Part shown: in pieces, positions 23,488 through 48,445 of the stretch
Layout: each line of letters opens with the position of its first letter
Numbering within the stretch: the stretch's first letter is position 1
DNA from: Tetradesmus obliquus
Lineage: Eukaryota > Chlorophyta > Chlorophyceae > Sphaeropleales > Scenedesmaceae
Length of the DNA: 64,000 nt
Direction of reading: 5' to 3'
Assembly: GCA_030272155.1 (NCBI GenBank)
Contig: CP126202.1
Span: 1,178,001-1,242,000, forward strand
The notes under the pieces: generated by a model
Seen by the model: the letters and a program-made list of their open reading frames with translations, nothing else
Database searches by the model: none
What the model was told of the DNA's origin: nothing
Position numbers and translations under genes: made by a program

Positions 23488-23852
23488 GACTGCGTTCAGA
23501 TCAAGCTAGGGGCTACGCAGCGTGGTGAGACAAGGCTGGCACTGGAGGTGTGTTTCCAGCAAGCAGTGCCAGCCAGATAACTTCAACGGCTGGAAGTACT
23601 GGGTGCGTTTGGCGTCTAATCTTCAGCCAGTGCACGAGGATCAACCCTGTGACATGGTCACTGACATTCACCTGCGAAGTCCTCCTACTTGATGCTTGCA
23701 ATTAGAGCGCTGCCACTGTGTTTATCTGGCCTAGAACTTCTTTTTTAGTCGGTTCTCGTTAGGGGTGTCATTAGCCTTCTCAGCGTGAACAGACAGCACC
23801 CAACGGCAGCATGTGCAATTGACAGTGACACAGTCAAGATTATCAGGAGCAA
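23488..23852. promoter_or_regulatory. shared 365-bp divergent promoter region (NDUFA12 / D-LDH)
   Basis: The two start codons face away from each other across 365 bp, so both 5' UTRs and promoters must lie here. I see no TATA box or known element that I would name. Joint control of two respiratory-chain genes is an inference from layout. Confidence 0.5.
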
Positions 23853-29360
<5,508 letters not shown>

Positions 29361-29920
29361 GAGAGCGCTGGCTGCAGCCGGAAGCCGTCTGTTGATGCGC
29401 AGCTCTGGGAGTTTGGCCGTGGTACGAGGGTTTGCTTTTACGGCGAACATCCCCGTGGTGTGTGCCAGTGAGTGTGAGGGGTCGAGTGACTCGACACGAG
29501 TCAGCAGGCCAGGCCTGGCAAGCCGGCCACTTCCGCTGCCAGTGACCGATGCCTGCTGTGAGTTATTAGCAGAAAACAAAGTTGTTTGTTTCACACCATA
29601 AACTTTGCATGACTTCAGCGCAAGCCGACTCTGCTCAAATGTTGTGGAGTTTCTGGCAGCTGGGACTTCGAGTTACACTTCCTGCGATACTTGGAACCCT
29701 TTTATGGCGCGGTGTTTGAGATCATTCTTATTTTTCTGTGGCGTTTGTGCGGGCATCGAGTCTGCTGCCAGGTCAAAACGTACACGTTGGCAATAACACC
29801 GCGGCCTTTCCGAAAACCGACGTGCTGCATAGCACCCATGATGGTCAGAGCATGCTAAACAGTAACAGAATAATCAAACATGCAGTAGCAGTCAATCAAT
29901 CTGCATTGAACACAGCCATC
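29361..29920. other. intergenic DNA between D-LDH and beta-mannosidase
   Basis: 560 bp holding the D-LDH 3' UTR and the next gene's promoter and 5' UTR. I find no TGTAA and no other gene. Confidence 0.5.
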
Positions 29921-36645
<6,725 letters not shown>

Positions 36646-37872
36646 GTCAGCAGCAGATGGCTGCGTGCAGGGCTGCAGTTGGTATAGCATTTTATATTTG
36701 CACAACTACAGCAGTGTGAGCTTCCGTACGGTATGCTGCTGGCTGAGCAGCAGTGCTGCGCAGCTCCGCACTGCAGTGTGTGCCAGATGGAAGTGCCACA
36801 ACAGGATTAGCCCATTTTGAACTGTGCAGCGTGAGGCAGAGTAAGGTGCTCTTTTGTGAAAGTGCTGATTAGCACAGTCGCTCGTTTGTGTGCGCCCGTT
36901 GTTTACGCATGTGCTGTTGCTTGCAGCGTCAAGAGCTGCTATTAATTTTGTTTTTGTGTAGGCAGTTGGAGGTGCATTTGTTAGTGTAGCTGTAGGTGCC
37001 ACGCGGGGACTGATAGAAGGCCTGGGAAACAGATAGGAATGCATGATAGGGGAAAGGTGTGTCTGCGCTGCAAACGCGCTGCAAAATATGTGCTGCAATT
37101 CAACACAAGCAGGTCCAGGAGAGTGGGTATGAAACATCAGCTTCCTTGGTATTTGCAGGGCCAGAAGCAGCAGCTGTCTCAGCACCATTTTGCTGGCTTT
37201 GTTTCACTCGCTCCTTGCTTGCGAAGTTGCGCAGCAGTAGAGGTTGTAGCATGTGCTGCTCCCTCGCAATCAACTATGGCACCACTGCTGCCAGCAGTGG
37301 TGTTGCTGCATGTGGCTGGCAGCAGAAACATGTGGCACTGCCGCTGGCAGCAACTATAGGTTTGGCTACAACTCAATGGTAGACGTAGAAGCAACATCAG
37401 GACTTGCTGAGAATACATGCTGCTGTACCAGCTGGGCAGTGCGCTGCTGTGCGCAGACGTTCTTCAAGTAGGTTGCCAGCGATGGCAGTGACTGAGTGTT
37501 GGCCTGTAACGTGCGCTTATTGGTCTACGCAGTGGCCCTTTTGAGGTTGTAAGGCATGCTAGGTGCACCTGCTCTGTTCTTTGAGCTGTGCAGCATGTTG
37601 CTGTCGCAGGGAGTAAGGACTAGTCAGGCTATAGCATGGCGGAGCCACAACAACAATCAGCCGCCGCACCGTATTGGTGGCGGCAGCAGCGCCAGCACCA
37701 CCAGCAGCAAGAGCCATGCAGCACAACTGCACACACATGGACTCCATAGCAGGCTGGCAGATGCAGCCGCAGAGTTCTATCTTCTCTTTCACCCCACTGC
37801 ACCACACTTCGGCGTCACTGCACATGCAAAAGAAGGAAGCAATACTCACCTGTGTATGTAGATGCTGAATGC

Positions 37873-37970
37873 CGCTGTGTAGACTCCAGCCTGACGCTGT
37901 GTTGACTCCTGACCGCCGCGCTGTGTTGAGTCCTGACTGCCGCTGTGTAAACTCCAGACTGACGCTGTGA
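37873..37970. repeat. about 22-24-bp tandem repeat, four copies
   Basis: The unit is close to GCTGTGTTGACTCCTGACC. Copies begin with GCTGTGT and differ in the middle. Confidence 0.8.
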
Positions 37971-38262
37971 TGAGCGCTGAGCGTTTGCTGTGGCCTGCTG
38001 CATGTTGGCTGTTGGATGCTGAAGCTTGGGGTCTTGAAGGCGAATGAACGCCACCTGTTAGCCATAACTGATGTAAGCCTCTGCTGGACGGATTCATATA
38101 CCACTGCGTCAGGCCTGTACCCGGACGAATAGAATGAGGACGGAGACTGTCGCCTTCCGGCCAGCGTTATTTTTCGTGTTACACCGGCTCTTTCACATCC
38201 AATTGCTCTGGCTCAGCTCAGGCTGTGACGGCGCCCAAGGTCTCAGAGCAACGCAAGTGCTC

Positions 38263-38515
38263 ATCCGCAAATATAGCTGAACTTTGAGCACGCGAGGCGC
38301 AGGCATTGCAGAGCGTCGCGGAGCAGTAACAGTCTTTGAATACGTCGTTTCAGGACAAATATGCTGCCTGTGACAATGTCAGAAAGCTCAGCTTGTTGTG
38401 GAGATTGATCCGCAATTATAGCTGAACTTTGAGCGCGCGAGGCGCAGCAGCGGGCGGGCGCAGGCATTGCAGAGCGTCGTGAAGCAGTGGCAGTCTCGGA
38501 ATACGTCGAATCAGG
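38263..38515. repeat. direct repeat of about 100 bp, 145 bp apart
   Basis: ATAGCTGAACTTTGAGC, CGCGAGGCGCAG, GCAGGCATTGCAGAGCGTCG and AATACGTCG occur in the same order at 38263-38354 and 38408-38515. The second copy has a GC-rich insertion of about 14 bp. Confidence 0.92.
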
Positions 38516-38574
38516 GCGGCACCACAGCCACGTAATTTATCCAACAATTTAATTCAGCAAATGTGCACTTTTAG

Positions 38575-38710
38575 ATGTCCAGTTCTGCCTCTTCACAAGG
38601 TTCAATGGCTTCTGGTGTTCTTGGTCGTGGGGTTTTGAATATGCCAGAGGTTACGTGCAGGTGTTTCCCCGTAGCACGTCACGAAAAGATACTTCACAAT
38701 GTATACAAAG
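38575..38710 (+). CDS. possible first exon of a small gene (weak)
   Basis: The ATG at 38575 opens MSSSASSQGSMASGVLGRGV and runs to LHNVYK, then an AAAG/GTAATG donor-like site at 38711. Base use is less repetitive than in nearby random frames, and the 100-bp direct repeat lies just upstream as a promoter might. I could not find a matching second exon and recognise no family. Confidence 0.2.
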
Positions 38711-39077
38711 GTAATGAAGTGCCTCGTCGGGGCTGGGAGGGGTGGGTGGGTGGCCGGACTCCATCCCACGCAACAACAGCTGTTACAGCAGCTCAGCACT
38801 TGCACACATGCGTGCCTCGCACAAAAGCAAGGAAACAATCATCCAAGATACGGAGTGGAAGACTCCCTAATTTATGTTACCACGCCGCTGATGTTGGCGC
38901 CACGTCATAATATGTGGCAGCTAGACCACCTGTGGTGCCTGGCTGAAAGGTCGAGCAATGCAGCAGTGATGCCCATAAAGCATCCTGTGAGGCCACATCC
39001 CGTGGCCAGTGCAATGCCTGGAAAGAAACACGAGTGCAGCAGGACTACTGTTCGAGGCTCCACTGGAGCCAATAAGC

Positions 39078-39314
39078 ATGGCGTGCACGGAGAAAAACGA
39101 CCAATCGCGTGTCGTTTCAACCGAGCAAAGCACACCAAATGTTGGCGGGGCACAATCCAGTGAGCGGCATCGTTTGGCGGCAAAACCCCGCGCGATAGCG
39201 ACGGAGGACGCCTGCAGTCGACGTACTCAAGAAACAGGCTTTAGATACGATTTAACAGTTGATTTTACGGTTTTTAAGCCTGCCGGTGTTGTCACGACCG
39301 GCCTGGAGGAGTGA
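39078..39314 (+). CDS. possible small protein of 78 aa (weak)
   Basis: ATG at 39078 (MACTEKNDQSRVVSTEQSTP) to a TGA at 39312-39314, ending in DLTVDFTVFKPAGVVTTGLE plus E. The composition is mixed, with no Cys or Ala runs, unlike most spurious frames here. It could be a separate gene or an exon of the candidate at 38575. No family is recognised. Confidence 0.25.
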   Translation: MACTEKNDQSRVVSTEQSTPNVGGAQSSERHRLAAKPRAIATEDACSRRTQETGFRYDLTVDFTVFKPAGVVTTGLEE

Positions 39315-40225
39315 GCCACAAGCTGTGGCTGTTGAAGCAGCCTGAATCTGCTGATGACTGTATTATGAGTAGCAGGAAAGACATTGCATATCGCGACAGC
39401 ATCAATGCAACATAACGCTGATGAAATGGCGCACCGTGCGATAGTGTCTGATAGTATCAGTTGGCTGCATGCACCTGTTCTGAATGGGGCGCCTTGCACG
39501 TGCATCAGACGCACCCAATGCAGGAATTCCTTGTCACTGGGTGTGTACAAAGCCCTTATGCCATCGGCGGCTGACAACCACTAACATTGCACAGACACGG
39601 GAGCACACTGTTACAGCCCAAACTTCTAAGCAGCATATGCGTCTGAGGGACACCAACGGAATAAGATCACACCTTCAGCTTTGCACCAAACCCTGCACAC
39701 GGCGGCCACCCACAAGTTGAGCCTGCCCACATATCTACAGTCAACCGTTTGTACCTTCCCGGACCATCTAAACCTAGCGCTACTAGCAGTTGTGCTGGGC
39801 ACAGCAGCACCCCAACCAGCATCAGCAGGTGCAAAGCCATCCATCACTCCTAAGTTGGAATAACTCACTGCAGCCACAGCCAGCCTCTGAAGAATCAATT
39901 TGGATCTCGCCAAACGCACCGCAAGACAAGGATGCAACGCCGTCCCCTGTAACACTGCTTCCATGACCACTGCCTGCCAAACATTCAGGACCGCTTGACT
40001 GAGCGCTCAATGCACTCACAGCCCTGTTCGGCCCTGCCAAGGCTGCTGCCTGCAACCCTGTGTTGACCGCACATCCAAACTCCCTTCGCAGCACAACCAT
40101 ACTCCTGGCAGGCTCTTCATCTGCAGCTCCTGCAGGTGCCTGCCATTCCTTCTAGTTGCTACTGTTCCCTGCAACACTGTCATCTGCCAAACTCCCAGAC
40201 AGACACGGCTACGTGTGCAGTTTCC
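39315..40225 (-). other. MOR1 3' UTR and intergenic DNA
   Basis: Downstream of the MOR1 stop. TTACA at 39611-39615 (TGTAA on the - strand) is the likeliest poly(A) signal, about 610 bp past the stop. No further gene is seen. Confidence 0.5.
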
Positions 40226-43200
40226 TCACAGCCCTGCCAGGCCCTTCATCCTGCTGCGCAGGTCCTGCAGGTTCCTGCCGCTGCCGCCACCGCTGCTCAC
40301 ACCGCCAACCGGCCCCTCACCAGCAGCAGCAGCAGCAGCAGCGATGCTGCCAGGCCCCATCATGCTTCCTCCCGCGCCAGCGCCAACCGCCGCAATCACA
40401 GCAGGCGGCGCAGGCGCAGCGGCAATAGGCGCTGCTGCAATCCCTGCTGCTGCTGCAGGCTGCTTAGTGGGGCTTGTGGTCAGGATGCGCGTCTTTTCAG
40501 ACTGCAGCTGGCTCATGCGGGCCTTCAGTGCCTCCATAGTGGCATTCCCTGCTGGCCCTGCTGCTGCTGCTGCTGCTCCGCTGCTGCTGTACACGCCAGC
40601 TAGCGACCCAGGAGCCTCAGCTGCAGCAGACCCCGCAGCGTACCCCAGATGCTGCTGCTGCTGGCCAGGCTGCTGCTGCTGCTCCGCGTCGATGCGCCGC
40701 AACTCTGACATGATCCATGCCTTGAAGGTCGGCGTGGTGGTTGGCAGGTACTGCTCCATGAGCGCATCGATGGGCATGCCGTGCTGCACGGACATGGCGT
40801 GGATGTCCTCCATCACCGCGCGCTGCAGAAACAAAGACAACAGCAGCGGGGAGCTTATGGAGATGCTTAGCAATGCCCCTGGTGCATTGTGCCATGCCTT
40901 GGCAGCATGGGTGTCCAAAGGAAACACCTGCTACAGCGAGCAGGCAGACACCAACAGCAAAGAAGCACGTGATTGCATGACGGGTGGGCATGCGTTGCTG
41001 CACGGACAGGGCGTGGGTGTCCAGTTTGACCGCGCGCCGCCTTTGAAGGGTGTCACGCAACAAAAGAAACCTGCAGAGACACACAGCTGTGACTTGTTTG
41101 CTATCCAGCTGCATCACAGGCCAAATACGCGCGGGGCATGCAATAAATAGCCAAGTTGTTGTTCGCATATCAACGCCAGCCCCCGCAGCGGCAGCTGCGA
41201 GAACACTCAGGATTAATCTGGGCGCAGGAAGCAGTTCAAAAAAGTTGGGGTGGGGGTCGCTAATGATACACGTCCCCAGCACGAGGCGCAGCAGACAGAT
41301 ACATAAACAGTTTCAACAGGGTAAGGGTGTGCAAGCAGCAGCAGCGGGATTGCCCTGCTAGATGCTGAGCGCACAAATATCCGCGCTGTCAGCAAGATGT
41401 ATCTTGACATATGTGTTCTATGGTGTTCACTATCTATGGTGTTGACTGTCCTTTTCTGGTCTCAGACCATGTGTTTACGCTGATGCGGCTGATACCATCT
41501 CAATATTAAAATGACGCCAGGACCCGCAAGTAACTATCCCCTCTTTCACACATGTGAATGTCCATGCAGTCTACAAGGTACACAAGCTGCTCAACCTTGA
41601 ATGCACTCTGCTGTGTGAGAGCTTCCTTCTCGCACCTTCTCGCTGCTGTCCTTGTTGCCGGCATTCATCAGCTCACTCAGCCGGCCAAACACCGCCGCCA
41701 TCTGGTTCATGATGCCGTCATGCTGCTGCTGCTGCCGGCGCATGGCACTCCCCGGCGTTTTCGGCGCTGCTGCTGCTGCTGCCGGCCGCACCCCGTTGCC
41801 TGCCGCAGCAGCACCACCAGCTGCTGCAGCTAGCAGACCTCTGCCGGGCGTCACAGGGTTGCTGCTGCCGCTGCTGCCATTGGCTGCTGCTGCTGCTGCA
41901 GCTGCTCCTGCTGTCTGCTGCATGGAGGCCCGCATGGATGCATTGCCCTGCAGGGTTTGGATGTTCAGGTCTATGTATGGGAAGATGACCGACTTGCCGT
42001 CTGCGCCAGAGACTGATCCGTGTTGCGGGATGTCTGTGGTGTACCTGTTGTGGAAGTTTTGGACAGACAAAGGCAGCCGCAGACACAATCTTGTTCAAAC
42101 AAGTTTTCTTTTGCAGTGAGGAGATGCGTAAGGTGCCCAATGCGCTGCGGGATGTCTACGGTGTACCTATCAGAAAAACAACATATCTCAAGGCAAGCAA
42201 TGGCAGCAGCAGGCGCAACCTCCTTTAGACACGAGCTGTGATGCGAGAAGTTGCAAGGGTGCCTAACTGTGCACATTGAGCCCAGTAGTAACCAAACAAG
42301 ACACATATGCACTGTTACTTCACTCACTTGTAGATCTCGGTGCCCTTGAGCTTGCACAGCTCGTGCAGGATGGTCTTCACCATGCGCAATGTCACCTCAC
42401 CACACCAGTGTACAACACGATTTGCAAACCACAACTGTTTTTTCACCATCGCCCCGCATGTCCAGGCATCAACCATCAGCAACCGCAGTGCTGGTCATGT
42501 CTCGCTCATGCAACATACAATAGCTGTGTCCCTCACTTGTAGATCTCGGTGCCCTTCAGCTTGCACAGCTCGTGCAGAATCGTCTTCACCATGCGCAGCG
42601 GCTTGTCGTCCGCGTTGCTGCGCCGCCGGATCTCCTCCACTCCAAGGGCCTCAAAGAAGCCGTGCAGCGACAGCAGCAGCGCGCGCAGGTCCATGGTCTG
42701 TGATGAAGCAGCAGCAGCAGCAGCAGCGGCAGCGATATGTTGAGGAAGCCGTGCATGGACGCCAGCAGCACACGCAGGTCAATGGAAAGTGTGACAGCAG
42801 CAGCAGCAGTCACGTTGAGAAAGCCTTGCAGCCACACAAGCAGTGCGCATGTGGACAGACGGCAATTGCAACGCAGACTGGAGGCAGATGAACAGGCAGC
42901 GGGCAAAGCAGTAAGTCCTTGCCCGTCCCTCATTCACAGGGAGGGGAAGAGCACAGGCTAAAGCAGGCCTGCCTGCTGCTCATGCCAGGACTTGTAACTG
43001 GTAAGTTTTTTCACCTTGATGACCTGTGGCAGCGCCTTGGTGCTCTTGTTGATGAGGCACTTCACCACCAGGTCAGCCCAGCGCAACAAAACAAGTGGCC
43101 ACAGCACAACGGCTCTAAAACAGGTGAGCCAAGGCTGTCGCGCTGTAGGAACTATTCCACAGCAGACATCTGAAGCAGCAGACAGAGTGCGGCGGCCTTC

Positions 43201-46200
43201 TTGCACACCCGACAGTCCCAGCAGCACAGCCAGTCTCAAACAAGGCACAGCCTCCTCTCACCTGGATGACCTGCGGCAGCGCCTTGGTGCTCTTGATGAG
43301 ACAGCCATCGAATCGAACTTCGCAAGGAATTGGCCAGTATCAGAATGACTCTAGCTTGTCTCACCTGGATGACCTGTGGCAGCGCCTTGGTGCTGTTGAT
43401 AAGGCACTTCACCACCAGGTCAGCCCAGCGTAACGAGACAAGTGACCACAGCACAGCTGCTAGAAAAACAGGCGAGACAAGGCTGTCGCGCCATAGGAAT
43501 TAATCCACAGTAAACATCCGAAGCATCAGAGAGAGTGCGACGGCCTTCCTGCACATCCAAGTAGCCCCAGCAGCACAGCCAGTCTCAAACAAGGCACAGC
43601 CTCCTCCCACCTGCTCTTGATGAGACAACCACCAAATCGAACGCAAGGAATTGGCCCTTGTCACAAGGACTCTAGCTTGTCTCACCTGGATGACCTGCGG
43701 CAGCGCCTTGGTGCTCTTGATGAGGCACTTCACCACCAGGTCGGCCCAGCGCATGGCCAGCGCAGACTGCTGCTGCTGCTGGCCGTCGCCGCTGCTGCCG
43801 CCTGCTGCTGCTCCCAGCTCTGACGGCACGTCCAGCAGCAGCGCCAGCAGCGCGCTGAAGGTGAAGTTGCGGTTGGAGTTCTCCAGGATCTTCAGCATGA
43901 GCACGTTGAGCGCCTGCAGGAAATTCACGGTGAAATAGAGCAGAGCATATCATAGTTCAGGATGGTCAGTGTGAAGTCTGGGGTTACAGTAGCTCACAGT
44001 CTCTTGGTATGCACATGCATATGCCTGTGCCCAAGGGTTCCTGCATCTCACCAGTTACTTGCCAATTGTCAGCAGCACAGCCAGCCAACGCTCCAGCACA
44101 CCTCCGCTTGTAACATCAAACCCAGGACATCACCTTCACACCACATCAAAACTCGGCTCACCTTGAGCAGTGCTTCTCCTTCTGGCTGCCGCCCCAGGTG
44201 GTCGTCCACCAGCCGCATCAGCAGCACATGCACCAGGCCCGCCAACACATCATCAACCGCCACGCCTGAACCTGAGAATGCACTATTTAGAAGCAAGCAC
44301 ACCAAATTGAACAACCAACCTTGAGCAGTGCTTCTCCCTCTGGCTGCCGCCCAAAGTGTGATCATCCACCGGCCGCATCAGCAGCACGCGCACCAGGCCA
44401 GCCAGAGTGGCCTGGCTGAGCCCAGAAGGCAGCAAGTTGCTGCCGCAGATGTTCACAAGCGTGTACTTGCGCACCTGCCAAATCTGCAGCCACTTGCTAT
44501 TCAACCACACGGAGAGAGGCAACATGGCTGATTAAAGGCAGCGCGGCGACCCACCTTGAGCAGTGCTTCGCCCTCCGGCTGCCGCCCCAGGTGATCGTCC
44601 ACAAGCCGCATCAGCAGCACGCGCACCAAGCCAGCCAGCGTGGCCTGAATGAGCCCAGAAGGCAGCGCGTTGCTGCCAAATATGTTCATGAACGTGTACT
44701 TGCGCACCTGCCTAATCTACATACCGATTGTCAGTTATAGACCGGGAGGCAGACGGTATGTTTAAACGCGGTGCGGCGACCCACCTTGAGCAGTGCTTCT
44801 CCCTCCGGCTGCCTGCCTAGGTGATCATCCACCAGGCGCATCAGCAGCACGCGCACCAGCCCAGCCAGCGTCGCCTGGCTCAGCCCAGAAGGCAGCGCGT
44901 TGCTGCCAAAGATGTTCATGAGCGTGTTGAGTGCGTACTTGCAGGCCCGGCAGCTGGCGGGCGGCAGCGGGCCGAGGCGCATGCTGGCCGAGGCTGCCAC
45001 AAACACCTGCGTTGCACACATGGCAACATCAACGAAGGTCAAGATTGAGTGTCACTGTTTGTAAAATGGCATTTGCGGGCCGCCACAAACACCTGCAGAA
45101 ACAGGGCAGAAGGCAGAAAACAAACAGTCAGCCAGCAGGGCATGGAGCTGCCAGAGATGTTCATGAGCGTGTTGAACGCGTACTTGCCGGCCCGGCAGCT
45201 GGCGGGCGGCAGCGGGCCGACGCGCATGCTGGCTGAGGCCGCCACAAAGACCTGCGGTGCACCACACACGGCAGAACCAGGTTGCGACAGAAGTCTTTGT
45301 TGTTGATTACAAATCATCTATTGCAGCCCGTCAGAAACATCTGCGGCGACAGGACAGAAGGCAGACCGCAAAAAGCGGACAGTCAGCCAGCCAGTCACGA
45401 AGAGCCAAAGATGTTCATGAGCGTGTTGAGCGCGTACTTGCACGCGCGGCAGCTGGCGGGCGGCAGCGGGCCGACGCGCATGCTGGCCGAGGCCGCCACA
45501 AACACCTGCAGCAGAGAGACACAAGGCGCATTGAGAAAAGAGTGACGCATCCAGCCACAAAAGGCGCAGCGTGGACAAGTTGGTGCTTGCAGGCACGGCG
45601 GCAGCCTGGACTGCAAGCCGGCAAAGGCGGCGGCAAAACACCTGCTATAACACGGCAGTGTGCGCATATATTCATTTTGATAAAGCAAAGATGCAAGATT
45701 GATCACCAACCCGTCCATCCACAGTACGATCTGCACCGTAGTAACATATATTCAAACATCCACAGCACACTACATTACACCCCACACCTGCTGCGTCTGC
45801 GCAGTCAGCAGCTGCACCAGCTCAGCACTGCGCTCCTGCAGCAGCCCCCACACCAAAGAACACCCCAAGACAAACTGCTGCAATGTGCACCATACTCGGC
45901 AACGCACCTGCTGCGTCTGCGCAGTCAGCAGCTGCACCAACTCATCACTCCGCTCCTGCAGCAGGCCCCACACCGCCTGCGCCTGCGCACTGCCGCCAGC
46001 GCCAGCCGCACCCGCCGCAACAGCAGCGTGGCTGCGCTGCAAATCCATGAGCTCATAGCACAGCAGCTTCATCACTTCAATCACGTCATCGATCTGGCCC
46101 ATGCGCAGCACGCGCAGGCACTTTTCGAATTCAGCGCGCTGCTCTGCAGGGTTGGCGAAGCTCTGCAGCGGTTGCACATGCAGCCCAGTCACCAGCCCGG

Positions 46201-48412
46201 CACTGCCCGGCCGGTGACTTGCTGCTGCTGCTGCTGCTGCTGCAGAGGCCTCGCCAAACTGCTGCTGCTGCTGCTGCTGGTAGGCTGGTTGCGCAGGGAT
46301 GGCTGCTGCTGCTGCGCCTCCGCCTGTCATCAGCAGCATCGGCTGGCTGCTTGCTGCATTGTACTCGGCAGTAGCCAGCAAGCCGGCGCTATGCTGCCTG
46401 TTGAAACCCCCACGTCCTGCTGCTGCTGCATCTGCAGCGCCTGAACCACCGCCCAGGTTTATCAGCCCCGCAGTGCTGCTGAGGCCCGACAGGGGCGCCT
46501 GACTGCTGCTGCCATACGCTCCAGATGCTGCTACTGCTGCTGCACTGTAGCCGCCTGCAGCAGCAGCGCCAGCACCCACACCTGCCAAGATGCTGCTGTC
46601 GCCTCTCGCCCTGCCTGCTCCGAAGCTGCTGCTGCCAGCAACTCCATACCCCCCAGCTCCTGCATAGCCGCCGCCTGCCGCTGCTGCTGCTGTCGGCTGG
46701 TCAAAGCCGCCAGCGCCGGCTGCTGTTGCTGTGTCTGTGCTGATGCTGGCACGCACTGCATCAAACTCTGCGCGCCTGTAGCCTGCTGCCAGGCCCTTTT
46801 TGGCCAGGTCGCGGTCCACTGTCTTGAGCCTGTCGCCTAGGATGCCCTGCTGCTGCCCGTTGAGGTTGCCCAGGCGCTTCATGATGGCTGCAAAATTTAA
46901 TGCGGGTGTATGTGCAGAAGGCAGCAGGAGCAGCAGCAGCAGGGCGAGATGAGACGAGTGTCAGTGTCACAGGCAGCCATGTGCAGCCGCTGATGCGGCT
47001 ACCACATGCACATCTGCTGTTGCATGGCAACCAGATCGCCACGGCAAACCACGACCAGGAAGCGCAGCGCTTCCAGCACATATGGCAGCATGGCGCACAG
47101 CTGGCTGAAAACATGCAAAACAAGCTGCAACGAATCACTCACCGTCTCCCTCGATGGTGTACACCACCGCCCAGAGCCTCCAGCGCAACAGGCAATAGAC
47201 GCATGCAAACCCATCACAAGGACAAGACCACCGCAGTGCATGCTATTGGCACTTGACTGAGCAGCAACAGGTTCTAAAATGTTCTGCTGCTTGGCATTGC
47301 CGTTGATACAAAACACCAGCAGACTCGCTCACCATCTCCCTCGATGGTATAGACTACGCCCAGCGCCTCCAGCGCAGCAGCGCGGATCTCCTTGCCAGGC
47401 TCAGCCACAAGCTTGGCCAGCGCCGGCAGCACGTCACACTTGGCGCCTGCAAGATAACAATGTAACAAGGTGTGACATTTGTAAAAATCAGCAGGTGCCT
47501 CGCCAGGCTCAGCCACCAGCTTGGCCAGCGCCGGCAGCACGTCACACTTGGCGCCTGCAGAAATAACAAACACAAAATAACATTACATCAAAAAATGTTT
47601 GTCGGCATCCTGCCAGGCTCCGCCACTAGCTTGGCCAGCTCTGACAGCACGGCACACTTGGCGCCTGCCAAATAACAATGTAACACAACGTCATTGTACA
47701 AATGTAAAATCCGAATGTGGTGCAAGCCACAACGCCATAATATTGGCAAGCACAGGCAGTTCCTGTGGCACCAATGTGTTGCAGACTGTTGTGTGGGCAG
47801 TCGCGCTGCTGGCACGAGGCAACCCCCGGCCAACACAGCCTCCATTGATACCAGGTTCACAATGCTCCATTCAGCAGAGCTTCTGCACCCACCTGAGTAC
47901 ACGCGCGGCCCTTCCCTGTCCACCAGGTAGGAGATCTCCTCAGCACACGTCACGCGTGTCCTGCAGCAGTAGCAGCAGCAGCAGCAGCAGCGGACAAGCT
48001 GATGAGATGCAGCCCAGCAGTTGCTGCTTCGCACAGCACAACAACAGCAGAACCCCTTAAGCTTCAGCAACACCAAGCCTCGACACACACGGCAGGCGCT
48101 GTTGGCACCGCCCACCTGTTGTTCTTGCTGTTGAGCCCCTCCTGGATGTAGCAGCACCAACTGTACACGAGAAAGGTCCTAGTTGACACGACATACCCAT
48201 CATCCGCAACAGGCGCCACCAACCTTTCACAGAGTTGTTGCATGGCCCACATACAGAGCCTCCTCAGCAGCACATGTCAAGAGCAGCACAGGAATTTCAG
48301 ACACAGCCGCACGCAGGGCCCACCTGTTGTTCTTGCTGTTGAGGCCCTCCTGGATGTAGCTGATGCACTTGGTGGCGGGGTACAGCACAGTCACGCGGCG
48401 GATCAGATCCCT

Positions 48413-48445
<33 letters not shown>

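Larger units (their letters stand above)
36646..38574. other. intergenic DNA, no firm gene
   Basis: Holds the beta-mannosidase 3' UTR (TGTAA at 37505-37509 and 37548-37552 are possible poly(A) signals) and two repeats listed separately. Open frames on either strand look random. Confidence 0.5.

Noticed and set aside
37559..38104. 181-aa open frame on the - strand
   Set aside because: It crosses a short tandem repeat, no family is recognised, and no splice or codon support was found.
45257..46444. 395-aa open frame on the + strand
   Set aside because: It is antisense to MOR1 exons 27 and 28 and their intron copies; composition is Gln/His-rich shadow.
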